This document shows, in pieces, positions 27,494 to 36,930 of a stretch of DNA of 64,000 nt. The position numbers were made by a program, and so were the translations under genes. Source of the stretch: Butyricimonas faecalis (GTDB lineage Bacteria > Bacteroidota > Bacteroidia > Bacteroidales > Marinifilaceae). The DNA is taken from positions 2,790,001 to 2,854,000 of the forward strand of contig NZ_CP032819.1 of assembly GCF_003991565.1 (NCBI RefSeq). Reading direction: 5' to 3'. Within the stretch, counting starts at the first letter, position 1. Each line of letters starts with the position of its first letter. Below the pieces are notes generated by a model. It was given only the letters and a program-made list of their open reading frames with translations, was not told the origin of the DNA and made no database searches.

Positions 27494-28393
27494 TTACTGA
27501 TGCATCAACCGCACGATCGAACTTACCGGGATACACTCCTTTATCCCCATTTGCCGATCTGTCGGCGGCTGATCCACGTAGAAGATCGGATGAAGACAAG
27601 AAACCATGGCAACCATATTTCCCCGGTCGTCCATAATCGGTCCTCCACTAGAGCCTTTAGCAAAATCGGCCGTAATCTCCACGCGGTTGGCAAAGGGATT
27701 GCCGGATTCCTTGACAAAAGTACGAGAAACCACCCCGTTCGTGTACACGTAAGGATATCCTGCCGGATTAGTCAAGGCATGCACGTTCTCTCCTACAGCA
27801 AGATCACCTCCCATTGGCATCGGCACCAAGCGATCGCCTCGGGTATCAATCTTGAAGAAAGCCAAATCTCCACTCCGGCTATAACTAAGAATGGAAGATA
27901 TGGAATATATCTTTCCGGCTTCTGTTGCCACAAAAAGTAAGCTATCCCGCAAATCCAAGCGTGCCGTAGGATCTATCAATTGCCAGAACACATGCCAATT
28001 CGTCACGCACACCCCGTCTTCCGACAACACCACGGCCGTTGCCCAAGGTTCGATTGCTTCCGGACGAGTTGTAGCTCGCAAATATTTAAACATCATCAAC
28101 ACGCTCGCCCGCCTCTCTGTCATCATCTTTCCCGGCTTCAATTTCCGCTTCCCGGCAGAATGGGGGACTAGATCCACGAGCGCCTCTTCTTGCACCATAC
28201 GAGTCTCTCGCTTCAATGTATTCATTCCTTTAAACAACGAGGCAGCCTCCGGACGTTTCAACGAATCGAGGATGGTCCACCCCAATCGGTCATAATCTCT
28301 ATAAATTACGCCATTTTGCGCACGTCCCACTTGCAACCCGCACAAAAAAAGAATCAGTCCGACGCAAAAACATATATTACAATACTTTTTCAT
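27494..28393 (-). CDS. Secreted trypsin-like serine protease (locus 3)
   Basis: A 299-aa exported protein with signal peptide (ending near VGRAQNG) and a trypsin-like fold with a full triad in sequence: His134 in VTNWHVF, Asp176 in SGDLAFFKID and Ser249 in GSSGGP. No PDZ domain follows, so it is not a complete DegP/HtrA. The ATG at 28393 is used; a TTG two codons earlier is less likely. It lies inside a run of thioredoxin-fold genes 24 bases after the 362-aa thioredoxin gene. It could process imported peptides or exported partners; the substrate is not evident. Confidence 0.85.
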   Translation of the reverse strand: MKKYCNICFCVGLILFLCGLQVGRAQNGVIYRDYDRLGWTILDSLKRPEAASLFKGMNTLKRETRMVQEEALVDLVPHSAGKRKLKPGKMMTERRASVLMMFKYLRATTRPEAIEPWATAVVLSEDGVCVTNWHVFWQLIDPTARLDLRDSLLFVATEAGKIYSISSILSYSRSGDLAFFKIDTRGDRLVPMPMGGDLAVGENVHALTNPAGYPYVYTNGVVSRTFVKESGNPFANRVEITADFAKGSSGGPIMDDRGNMVAMVSCLHPIFYVDQPPTDRQMGIKECIPVSSIVRLMHQ

Positions 28394-28416
28394 TTGCAAT
28401 CACTCTAAAACAATTT

Positions 28417-29505
28417 CTATTTTTCCAATGCATAAGGAATAAATTGTCCCAAGGAGAATTTAAACTTATCGTTTGTGGTCTCTGCCAATAGTTTCTTGGC
28501 TAATTTTAAAATTCTCGCCTGTTGATCAGGAGTTCCATTGCGTTTGATCGTCAAAGACAACGGGAAAAACACAGCCAACAGATGCTCATGCTCAATCTGC
28601 GGGATATCTTTCTCACAAGTAGTCAACAACTTTTCAATGTCCCCACTTCTTTGAGCACGGGCAATCTCGGCAAACATTTTCAAACGGGCCTTACTGGGGA
28701 ATTTATACTTCTCCATCTCATTCTCAACCCGATCTATTGCATCCACCCCGCTCTGGCGGTCACGTCCCGTGATCATATTCGTCAATTGAAGATCAAAAGC
28801 CGTCGCAATCTTTTCATTCACTCGCTCCTCCCCAATGCTTTTTTGAAAACGTTCGGCATTCTCCAACAAATAGGTCATATTAGGAGAACCGACCTGCGTC
28901 AAAAAAGGATGTTCATAGATAAACCAGTACGCTGTATCCACCCGTTGTGCATCACTCAATTTCCCAATTAACTCTTCTGCCACTTTTACTACTTGAGGAT
29001 CTTGAATTGCCAACAACGCCCGGGCATACTTGGTCAATAAATTTATACTTCGATCTCCTTTCGCGTATCGATTGGCAAGAATCCCTATCGCTTTCTCTTC
29101 ATCCAATCCTTCTTCCACACGCTTGATAAAATCTTCTGCGGTCTCACTTCCACCGACAATTTTGTGCTGCACTTCTCCCTCCGAGTTCAAAATCAAGAAT
29201 GTCGGGAAAGCTGAAATCTCATATCGTTTCATGATCTCGGCTCCTTCGCCCTCTTCTGTATTAAATTTCACACAAACAAACCGCTCGTTCAGATAGTCCC
29301 CCATCTCTTTTTTCGGGAAGATCGTGTTCGCCATATACTTACATGGCATACACCAAGAGGTATAAGTATCCACGAACACCAATTTATTCTCTTTTTTAGA
29401 TTTCTCTAAAGCTTTCTCCAACGTCAATTCTTCAAAATTCGTTTGGGCAAAAGCTCCCATTTGCAGCATAAAAAATGCTACAACAAACAATAAAAACTTT
29501 CTCAT
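28417..29505 (-). CDS. Secreted thioredoxin-family protein (locus 3)
   Basis: A 362-aa exported protein with signal peptide ending at FAQTNF and a thioredoxin domain with WCMPC (Cys52 and Cys55), cis-proline ISAFPTFL, then a helical C-terminal part of about 220 residues. It is a paralogue of the proteins at 14155-15255 and the first half of 12049-14130 (locus 2), linking the effector sets of loci 2 and 3. Its start codon directly follows a U-tract of a stem-loop, so expression may depend on read-through from the SusCD genes. Confidence 0.89.
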   Translation of the reverse strand: MRKFLLFVVAFFMLQMGAFAQTNFEELTLEKALEKSKKENKLVFVDTYTSWCMPCKYMANTIFPKKEMGDYLNERFVCVKFNTEEGEGAEIMKRYEISAFPTFLILNSEGEVQHKIVGGSETAEDFIKRVEEGLDEEKAIGILANRYAKGDRSINLLTKYARALLAIQDPQVVKVAEELIGKLSDAQRVDTAYWFIYEHPFLTQVGSPNMTYLLENAERFQKSIGEERVNEKIATAFDLQLTNMITGRDRQSGVDAIDRVENEMEKYKFPSKARLKMFAEIARAQRSGDIEKLLTTCEKDIPQIEHEHLLAVFFPLSLTIKRNGTPDQQARILKLAKKLLAETTNDKFKFSLGQFIPYALEK

Positions 29506-29520
29506 ACAAAAAAATTAAAT

Positions 29521-29553
29521 GGATAACCTCCGCACGCACCATAGAGGTCATCC
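29521..29553 (-). terminator. Terminator or attenuator before the thioredoxin gene
   Basis: GGATAACCTC (29521-29530) pairs with GAGGTCATCC (29544-29553), one mismatch. In the transcript the stem is followed by ATTTAATTTTTTTGT and then at once by the ATG of the thioredoxin gene at 29505. This should cut or reduce transcription between the importer genes and the redox/protease genes of locus 3. Confidence 0.7.
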
Positions 29554-29567
29554 AAACTATAAATCAA

Positions 29568-31178
29568 TCAATTGTAAATATAACCATTTGAAGATAATTT
29601 TGATAAATATCCCGTTGGATTATATCCATACCACAACATTTTTTTCACTTTCCCGTGCCCAACGAAAGTTCTCTCCGGTCGTAAAACCAAGTTACCACTA
29701 TCATTCTCTTCAAAAGTATAGACGCTATATTCTTCTCCGGAACAAGTCGCCACCATCAAACGACTAAACGTGTAGTTAAATTGTATTGGATCCCATGAAT
29801 CACTCCGATCATAATTATTACCGACAAATTTCAAGTAAGTCACCTCTCCGTCAAATGTATAACAATCCTTCACGAACCTATCATTCTCTATATCATAATA
29901 ATGCAAAACATTATCTTTTATAAAATAAAGAATACCTTTATCTTGATGTAACGTGTAAAAATCAGCTGCCACCAATTCCGGACAAGCAACGACCTCTATT
30001 GTCCGGTGAAAACGTATTGGGCTATAAATAGTTCCATAACTCGTGGCTTCCCTAAAATTCAAACCATACAATTCTACCTGTTCCGTATTTCCCTTCTTCC
30101 TCATCAACGCATAACCAATACCCGGACCATAAGCAGGATAAGACGTGTAATTAGGATCCAAGTTCCCATGCGTTTGTCCGAAGAACAACAAATCGGCATC
30201 CATCGCATTACTGGAAATTTGTACATCATCTCCTTCCCGGTAAGTATCCGGGAAATAAGACAACGCATCATCTCCCACCATAACAAAAGACGAAGTAAAC
30301 TCATCATATCCCACCGGCATATTCATAGACACCCCGGTAACTAGCCATGGAGCCAATTTATAGTTTCCAACAATCTCTGGCATGAATCTTGAGCCGGAAT
30401 ACGAGGCTAGAGTCCGAGAAACTCGTCCGTTATCCACTAGAGCCATGACACAATACGAAGAATTAAAAACCCCTACTGCCTCAAATTTTCTAGTTGCCAC
30501 GGGAGAAGGTTCATAGAACATATCATCTCCCGATAACATTGTAACCTCATCCTTGATCCGGTACCAAGCGATATTTTTCTCACTCACGGGCAACAAACAC
30601 TCCAAGTTTCCTTCTTGGACAAGGGTTACCGGGTGATTCCAATAGTACCTCCCTGCCTCAAGCAATGCCACCGGTTTTCCTTCCAACGGCTCCGGCAATA
30701 AATTCTCCGATAGCTCGAAAACATTATCACCTACCATAAGAAGAGCATCCATGTCCGTATTTCCCTCGGTATTCTCTTTCAAAACAATCCAACCGCGTTC
30801 AATACGGGGAGTAATCGTGAAATTATACACTTCGGAAATCATCATACCTGTTTCCACGTGAGTCACATCCAATCCAATATTTACAAAATCAGTTGTATCC
30901 ACTCTCCACACCAAATCCTGTCCCTCGTGGATCAATTCCGGCTGATTTCCATGATAACGGTACCATTGATACGTACACTCCACCTCTTCGTTTCCCAACA
31001 TCCCGATCGGGTGCAATTTCAATTCATCACCTGTTTTTACTGCCCCTGCCGATATATTCGTTATCTGCAAATCAGGCAAACGGTGTATTGTATTATTCTT
31101 GTCATAACAAGACACTAGAATAAGCCCCACAAACAACACGAACAACTGTGTATATCTATTTGATTTCATCTCATTCAT
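29568..31178 (-). CDS. PKD-like family lipoprotein (locus 3)
   Basis: A 536-aa lipoprotein (lipobox LVSC, Cys24). The N-terminal Ig/PKD-like part contains CTYQWYRYHGN and a second domain opening at TITPRIERGWIVLKEN; the remaining 380 residues appear beta-rich. The layout matches the 544-aa protein at 50523-52157 (KTYEVYSKFNAYGWIILGDK at the same point). Such proteins follow DUF4843 and SusD genes in Bacteroidetes loci and are taken to be surface parts of the SusCD complex. Gene order susC-susD-DUF4843-PKD resembles SusCD complexes with two extra lipoproteins; binding of peptides is inference. Confidence 0.75.
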   Translation of the reverse strand: MNEMKSNRYTQLFVLFVGLILVSCYDKNNTIHRLPDLQITNISAGAVKTGDELKLHPIGMLGNEEVECTYQWYRYHGNQPELIHEGQDLVWRVDTTDFVNIGLDVTHVETGMMISEVYNFTITPRIERGWIVLKENTEGNTDMDALLMVGDNVFELSENLLPEPLEGKPVALLEAGRYYWNHPVTLVQEGNLECLLPVSEKNIAWYRIKDEVTMLSGDDMFYEPSPVATRKFEAVGVFNSSYCVMALVDNGRVSRTLASYSGSRFMPEIVGNYKLAPWLVTGVSMNMPVGYDEFTSSFVMVGDDALSYFPDTYREGDDVQISSNAMDADLLFFGQTHGNLDPNYTSYPAYGPGIGYALMRKKGNTEQVELYGLNFREATSYGTIYSPIRFHRTIEVVACPELVAADFYTLHQDKGILYFIKDNVLHYYDIENDRFVKDCYTFDGEVTYLKFVGNNYDRSDSWDPIQFNYTFSRLMVATCSGEEYSVYTFEENDSGNLVLRPERTFVGHGKVKKMLWYGYNPTGYLSKLSSNGYIYN

Positions 31179-31194
31179 TCATTTAATTCATAAC

Positions 31195-32025
31195 CTAATT
31201 AAAAACGATCTCGGTACTCGGGTCATTCGGATCATCCCTCAACGGAGGTAAACCCTCCTCTGCTCGGGCTGCATTCTCTTTTGCCAACTCCCTTTTGAAT
31301 ACGTAAATATAGTAACTTAGCAATTCAGCATTACTATTCACTGATGTTATAAAATCGTCATCCCAAAATATGCCCGTCACACGGTTCATAAAATCATGCC
31401 GCACCACACTCCAAGTTCCAAAACGCCAAGACCAATTAATTGGTTGTACCAAACAATCACTAATTACGATCTGTGCTTGGCAATAGTGGCTATCTCCCGC
31501 CGAAAGATCATCGGAATCCACAATTCTAAAATTCAATGTGTAAGGTTTTTCTTGCAAGGAAGGAGAGCGCAACACGATCACGGGAATCCGGGCTTCCAAC
31601 TCCCCTTCCTCCAACTTCATCAATCCAGCTACCCGTGCATCATCAAATGCCACGTAATGCACTCCCGGCTCCGCTTGATCAGGGTACTCGTAAAGCGTAG
31701 AATCAATCACGTGTCCCAATTCATCATATTTGTAATCCCAACGGATTTCTTGAAATTGTTCAAAACGCAAATAACTTGTTCTTTGAGGCAATGCCCCTTG
31801 AGGACGAACTCGCAACCAAACCGTATCCTGCGTGAGTGCCGCATCTTTGCCATAAAACGAATAATTACTCTTTACTCTATCGTTAAGGGTCGCATTATAC
31901 TCTCCATCCAATATAAACTGGACACCATGCCACTCTTCCGCAAAACCCGGTAACGCCTTTTCACACCCACCACACAAAAGCAGCAACGCTATAAATAAAT
32001 ATAAACTGGTTTTCATGACTTTCAT
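31195..32025 (-). CDS. DUF4843-family lipoprotein (locus 3)
   Basis: A 276-aa lipoprotein (lipobox CGGC, Cys21 from this start). It has the DUF4843-type pattern: QFILDGEYNATLNDRVKSNY followed by alternating beta segments and LNFRIVDSDDLSAGDSHY near residue 175. A C-terminal Trp-rich stretch (PINWSWRFGTWSVVRHDF) matches the shorter locus-4 protein at CPLWWDNTIVEMYLGTFS. It lies between susD and the PKD-like gene with gaps of 2 and 16 bases. Molecular function is unknown; surface accessory role inferred. An ATG nine bases in may be the true start. Confidence 0.75.
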   Translation of the reverse strand: MKVMKTSLYLFIALLLLCGGCEKALPGFAEEWHGVQFILDGEYNATLNDRVKSNYSFYGKDAALTQDTVWLRVRPQGALPQRTSYLRFEQFQEIRWDYKYDELGHVIDSTLYEYPDQAEPGVHYVAFDDARVAGLMKLEEGELEARIPVIVLRSPSLQEKPYTLNFRIVDSDDLSAGDSHYCQAQIVISDCLVQPINWSWRFGTWSVVRHDFMNRVTGIFWDDDFITSVNSNAELLSYYIYVFKRELAKENAARAEEGLPPLRDDPNDPSTEIVFN

Positions 32026-32027
32026 TT

Positions 32028-33467
32028 TTAATAACTGTTTTCCGTACTTGTTTCTCTACGAGGCAATGGCACCACATAATCACTCTCTCCACACGTGTGA
32101 TTACTCCAACGCATCTGTTCCGTCCCGTAACGTTTATAAGTATAGAACATCTGTCCTTCTGCATAAAACTCTTTCAAATACTCGGTCTTTAACACATCTT
32201 CCCGATTCGTTTCTGTCAACACCGTTACCGGGGCATTCCTATTGCTCAACAATTCACGATACACCTCATTTGCCTCATCCAACGGTGCACACTCCGCAAT
32301 AATCAAATACATCTCCGCAAGTCTTATCAAAGGCACTCCACGGGACGGAGAGGCATTCGTGGTTTCCGTTGACCTCAAACCAGAATACTTCCTTGTGGAA
32401 CGCTTGTACATACCCACCGAAGCATTCCATGTCGACGTGTACCATTGATACAAACGAATATCTGTCATGCCATTTACTACGGGAAACAATTCCTCTATCC
32501 AATAATTATTTTGATACTGGTACGAATTGGCGGCCGAAGCCATCTGCGAATCATCAAAATTCTCAATATACATGGCAAATATCTGCTCGTTAAAAAACAC
32601 GAAATCATTACCGCCATTTCCCCCTACCGGACCGAGAGCTGAAGATGGCCCTAATGTAAACTGGGGAGTAACACCTTCTAGAGCAGCGTTTTTTACCAAA
32701 CGCGCATAACGCAACGCCTCTTCACGATTCCCCATCCATAAATACACCCGAGCCTTTTCGGCTAAAACAGCATAATAATTCATCCGGTTCTGCCGGTATT
32801 CATTGGTGGTATTCAGTACCGAATTTGATGTCGTAATAATCGGGTCTACCCGTGCCAATAGAATTTCCGCCGAATCCAAATCCGCAATCAAAGCCCCCAT
32901 GTATTCGTTATACGTCGAATAAGTATAATTTCCCAACGAAATAGTCGTCTCGTAAGGCAAATAACGTCGTCCTTCCTGTACATTCATCGGCATCGGGCCA
33001 TATAAACGGATCAAATCGAAATGCAAATAAGCCCGCAGCCCCAAAGCCTCTCCTTTATACAAGGCATATTCCCGACTCGACAAAACTCCATTCTCCATGT
33101 ATGCCAACATTTGATTTAGATTCGTGATAGTCTTATACTGCTGCAAAAACAACTCCCCATTAGCTCTCTCCACGGCATCTCCCCGGTAATTGTGAGCCGC
33201 AAAATCTCCCGATTCCGAGTTACTCTCCGTGTACCAGAGGTTAGCAATAAACTCCACCATTCCAGTCACCAAATTCCCGTTGGGAGCATAATTATTCTCT
33301 CTCATCAAGGTATACACCCCGATCAATGCATCACGAAACCCTCCCGAACTTTTAAACATATCATCCTTTGACACCTCTGTCTTGGGTTGTACTGTCAACC
33401 AATCCGTACACGCTGTCAATCCTGCTGCAAGCAAAATAGTCCATGCAAATATTTTCATCTTCTTCAT
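32028..33467 (-). CDS. SusD/RagB-family outer-membrane lipoprotein (locus 3)
   Basis: A SusD-like lipoprotein of 479 aa with lipobox LTAC (Cys20) followed by TDWLTVQPKTEVSKDDMFKS. It has typical helices (ALGLRAYLHFDLIRLYGPMP) and the C-terminal RLAEMYLIIAECAPLDEANE, but no EGHRWxDLRR; instead it has YLKEFYAEGQMFYTYKRYGT, as does the locus-4 SusD. This groups loci 3 and 4 together. The ATG at 33467 avoids the 13-base overlap with susC that the ATG at 33491 would need. Confidence 0.94.
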   Translation of the reverse strand: MKKMKIFAWTILLAAGLTACTDWLTVQPKTEVSKDDMFKSSGGFRDALIGVYTLMRENNYAPNGNLVTGMVEFIANLWYTESNSESGDFAAHNYRGDAVERANGELFLQQYKTITNLNQMLAYMENGVLSSREYALYKGEALGLRAYLHFDLIRLYGPMPMNVQEGRRYLPYETTISLGNYTYSTYNEYMGALIADLDSAEILLARVDPIITTSNSVLNTTNEYRQNRMNYYAVLAEKARVYLWMGNREEALRYARLVKNAALEGVTPQFTLGPSSALGPVGGNGGNDFVFFNEQIFAMYIENFDDSQMASAANSYQYQNNYWIEELFPVVNGMTDIRLYQWYTSTWNASVGMYKRSTRKYSGLRSTETTNASPSRGVPLIRLAEMYLIIAECAPLDEANEVYRELLSNRNAPVTVLTETNREDVLKTEYLKEFYAEGQMFYTYKRYGTEQMRWSNHTCGESDYVVPLPRRETSTENSY

Positions 33468-33478
33468 AATATCTCTAT

Positions 33479-36400
33479 TTAAAATGTACATGATAATGAA
33501 AATGACGGCCTAACGGAGAACGGATAATTAATTCCCCGTTCCTGTTCTATCGTGGAAAGATAAAACAAGTCATTCAAATTACCGGATATACTCAATCGTT
33601 CCATCCCGAAAAACCTACTTATTCGCCGGGGAAAATCGTACTGAATATTTACATTCCGAAGAATAAATGTCGATTCATCCGCCACGAAACGAGAGTTAGC
33701 CGGAGTGTTCGTGTCATTATTCAATCCTTTGTAACGGGTCACGTCGCCTGGTTTTTCCCAGCGTTGAGTAGCCACTCGTCGATCCACGTTAAAACGTACC
33801 GCAGCATTCTCCACCTTGTCCAACAATGTTTGGTTAAACTTTTGTCCCCCCAACCTCAATTCAAAATTCATATTCACGGATAGTGTTTTGTAACGAAATG
33901 CTGTACTCAAGCGACTATTAATCTTGGGAATCTCGTTTCCACAATACACTTTGGAGTACATATCATAACTATCAGACACATTCCCGTTATTATCCATGTA
34001 AAGAACCCTACCCGTTGCCGGATCAACACCCGGAGAAATAAACGTATAGATCGCATCCATTGACTGTCCCTCCCGGTATTGTAAATAAATAAAAGCCCCG
34101 GTCTGATTATTAATTGTTTCTTCATTTTTCCGTTTCATCTCCTCGGACAACTTCACGATCGTGTTCTTATTATGAGAAAATGCCGCTCGTGCCGACCAAG
34201 ATATATTCTTATTCCGCAACAAATAAACAGATACCTCCCAATCCAAACCCACATTACGCATTGTCCCGGAATTCTCCGTGTATTCATCGAACCCGTGGGA
34301 ATAAGTCAGTCCCAACGTTGAAATTTGATTCGTCGTCTCTTTATGATAATAATTTCCGTTTATGGCTACCAACCCGTTAAACAAAGAAATATCAACTCCC
34401 AAATTATGCTGGTACGTGTTCTGCCAACGCAAATCATCATTACCAATTCCACGCATTATAGCTCCGATATTCCCCCGATAACGACTTGTCCAATCATACT
34501 GATACGTCGTCAGCGACTGGTAAGGCTGAAATCCTAAAGCACTTGTCACCCCATAAGAATAACGCAAACGGAATAACTCAAGCTGAGGCAAATGATCTTG
34601 AATAAACTTCTCCTGACTAACTGTCCAACCGATACCGGCAGACCAAAACGGTGCAAATCTTTTATTAGAACCGAAAGAAGAAGCCCCATCCGAGCGGTAA
34701 GAAAAATCCACAAAATAGCGGCTGTCAAAATTATAGTTTGCCGTTACTACAATTCCGATCTGACGTCTTGTCGTTTCTGTTGATGAGGGACGCTCCCTTG
34801 CAAACCTATTCGCATTCGATATATCATTCAAGTTATCATTCGGGAACCCTTGTAACAAAATCGTGTATTGACTATTCTGATTCTCTTGCATATTCCAATT
34901 CGCCCCGGCATAAATGCTATGTCGTCCAAAAGTATTTCCGTAACTGGCTGTAGCCTCGAACTGGTAGGAAGACATCTCACCGTATTTCCAATCATAACTA
35001 CCTTTAGAGTCTTCATCCGACACTTGCAAGAAACCAGAATGAGATCTAGGTTGAAAACGGTCACCCCGATCTGTTTGTTTTGTATAACCGAAACCTCCAC
35101 CAATCTTCATACCTTTAAAAATATCCCATTCCACTCGAAGTTGATTGCGAATATTCGTGTATTTCGTCTTGTCAAAACTCGGCAGCGAAGCATCATACAA
35201 CGGATTGGCAACCGTGCTTCCTCCCGAATTCGGGAAGGTATTAAACGTGGGGATCAAATTACCCTCTTCGTCCCATGGATACCAGTATGGGTTCATTCTT
35301 ACGTAATCTGAAAAGGTTCCGTAAGGACTGTTTTCCGAGTTATTTAATCCCAAAGAAACAGTATTCGTGAAACGAAGGTTCTTCAACAAATAACTGATAG
35401 ATAACGAACCGTTAAAATTATTCCGGAAAGATCCTCTCATAGCCCCTTGATTAGAATTATACGCCAATGACAAAGTATAACGAAATTGTTCGTCACCACC
35501 GCTCAATCCCAGATTATGTTGTTGCCCCACTCCCGTGTGGACTGGTTTGCCGATCCAGTAGGTGTCCACACCTTCTGCAACTCCTCGGGCAGCCTCCTCA
35601 TATAAATACTTCGTCGAAACATCATCATACAACCCCGCACGAACCTCCACGTCCAACTTCTCCTTCGCATTCAATAAATTATAACTCGAAAGATCGGGAA
35701 TTTCCAAACTCAATCCCGCCGTGTAAGAAATCTTCAATTTACCTTGCCGTGGCTTAGTTGAAGTAATAACAACCACTCCATTAGCCCCTCGGGAGCCGTA
35801 TATAGCCGTAGAACTCGCATCTTTCAATATCGTCACTGACTCCACATCTGTCGGATTCAAGTCCATCACCCGCTCTAGCGACACCTCAAAACCATCCAGT
35901 ACAAACAACGGTTGATTCAACTCTGCCCGAGCATAGGTCTGCAAATTCGTAATATCCGGCAAACTCGATACTCCCCGAATCTGAATTTCCGGCAACACGT
36001 TCGGGTCAGAACCATACGTATTATTTTCGCGTATCAAAAATGAAGGATCAATATTACTCAACGTCTGTAACAAATTTCTACTCCCGAACGCCATAATATT
36101 CTCCTTAGTAATATGCTTCACAGCTCCCGTGAAACTCTCTTTCGGTTTATTGAAAATACCGGTCACCACAACTTCATCAATCTCCGCCATATCGTTTTTC
36201 ATCACGATATTCATCGGTTTGTTATCTTTTTTCACTCGCACTTCTTGCTTCTGATAACCGACAAACGAGAAGATCAAAACCAACGTATCCCGTCTCGGCA
36301 AATCGAAATCAAACTTTCCTTCCTCATTGGTTGTAAAACCGATCGTTGTACCTTTTACCTGAATCGTTACACCGGGGAGTGTCATCCCGTCTACATCCTT

Positions 36401-36814
36401 CACAGTTCCCCTCACGGTAATCTTCTTCAGCGAATCCGCTACAGCCATGGCTCTTACATAATGAATCACCACGAAATTATCATTCACCTCAAACTTCACA
36501 TCGTATCCTTTAAAAATCATCTGCAAAGCCTGTTCAATCGTGGCATCCAGAAAATCCACGTTCACCCGTTTTGACACATCAATCTTGGAGTTACTGTAAA
36601 AGAAGTCCAACTGCGTGGATTCCGAAATCTTATTCAACACCTGCTCGATCGTGGCATCCTTCATTTTCAAGTTGATACGAGCCGTCTGCGAATGTACCGC
36701 AGCCGACAAATGCATCACGCACATCAAACATAAAATTCCTGTTATTCGCATAACCTTAAGAAAATTTTTTAGCCATCTGGGAGGATAAAGCCCCAAATCA
36801 CATTTTTTTTTCAT
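33479..36814 (-). CDS. SusC/RagA-family TonB-dependent porin with STN domain (locus 3)
   Basis: 1111 aa: extended n-region and signal peptide (1-43), STN domain (about 44-120, TIEQVLNKISESTQLDFFYS), a regulatory fold (TVKDVDGMTLPGVTIQVKGT) and a TonB-box-like IDEVVVTGIFNK. The plug carries VTILKDASSTAIYGSRGANG, and the barrel ends FSLSCTF. It is the closest paralogue of the frameshifted locus-4 SusC; both contain the insertion IRENNTYGSDPNVLPEIQIR (IKENNQWGSDPNALPEMYIR in locus 4). It signals to the FecR encoded upstream. Confidence 0.96.
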   Translation of the reverse strand: MKKKCDLGLYPPRWLKNFLKVMRITGILCLMCVMHLSAAVHSQTARINLKMKDATIEQVLNKISESTQLDFFYSNSKIDVSKRVNVDFLDATIEQALQMIFKGYDVKFEVNDNFVVIHYVRAMAVADSLKKITVRGTVKDVDGMTLPGVTIQVKGTTIGFTTNEEGKFDFDLPRRDTLVLIFSFVGYQKQEVRVKKDNKPMNIVMKNDMAEIDEVVVTGIFNKPKESFTGAVKHITKENIMAFGSRNLLQTLSNIDPSFLIRENNTYGSDPNVLPEIQIRGVSSLPDITNLQTYARAELNQPLFVLDGFEVSLERVMDLNPTDVESVTILKDASSTAIYGSRGANGVVVITSTKPRQGKLKISYTAGLSLEIPDLSSYNLLNAKEKLDVEVRAGLYDDVSTKYLYEEAARGVAEGVDTYWIGKPVHTGVGQQHNLGLSGGDEQFRYTLSLAYNSNQGAMRGSFRNNFNGSLSISYLLKNLRFTNTVSLGLNNSENSPYGTFSDYVRMNPYWYPWDEEGNLIPTFNTFPNSGGSTVANPLYDASLPSFDKTKYTNIRNQLRVEWDIFKGMKIGGGFGYTKQTDRGDRFQPRSHSGFLQVSDEDSKGSYDWKYGEMSSYQFEATASYGNTFGRHSIYAGANWNMQENQNSQYTILLQGFPNDNLNDISNANRFARERPSSTETTRRQIGIVVTANYNFDSRYFVDFSYRSDGASSFGSNKRFAPFWSAGIGWTVSQEKFIQDHLPQLELFRLRYSYGVTSALGFQPYQSLTTYQYDWTSRYRGNIGAIMRGIGNDDLRWQNTYQHNLGVDISLFNGLVAINGNYYHKETTNQISTLGLTYSHGFDEYTENSGTMRNVGLDWEVSVYLLRNKNISWSARAAFSHNKNTIVKLSEEMKRKNEETINNQTGAFIYLQYREGQSMDAIYTFISPGVDPATGRVLYMDNNGNVSDSYDMYSKVYCGNEIPKINSRLSTAFRYKTLSVNMNFELRLGGQKFNQTLLDKVENAAVRFNVDRRVATQRWEKPGDVTRYKGLNNDTNTPANSRFVADESTFILRNVNIQYDFPRRISRFFGMERLSISGNLNDLFYLSTIEQERGINYPFSVRPSFSLSCTF

Positions 36815-36894
36815 ACATTTGTTTTTTAAAGGTTTACAATAAGTCTTGTCCTCTATCGCCAAATGTCAGGCAAGACTGTTAACTTTTATAAATG

Positions 36895-36920
36895 CCGGGA
36901 AAGTCGCCATACTTTTCCGG
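36895..36920 (-). terminator. Stem-loop between fecR and susC, locus 3
   Basis: CCGGGAAAGT (36895-36904) pairs with ACTTTTCCGG (36911-36920), one G-U, around CGCCAT. It lies 10 bases after the fecR stop and is followed by CATTTATAAAAG in the transcript. A second inverted repeat, AGTCTTG / CAAGACT (36842-36877), lies closer to susC. Confidence 0.6.
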
Positions 36921-36930
36921 TATTTTTAAT

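Noticed and set aside
6478..36814. Polysaccharide utilisation loci
   Set aside because: SusC/SusD pairs are present, but no glycoside hydrolase, polysaccharide lyase, sulfatase or carbohydrate-type hybrid two-component sensor is found; proteases and redox proteins accompany them instead.
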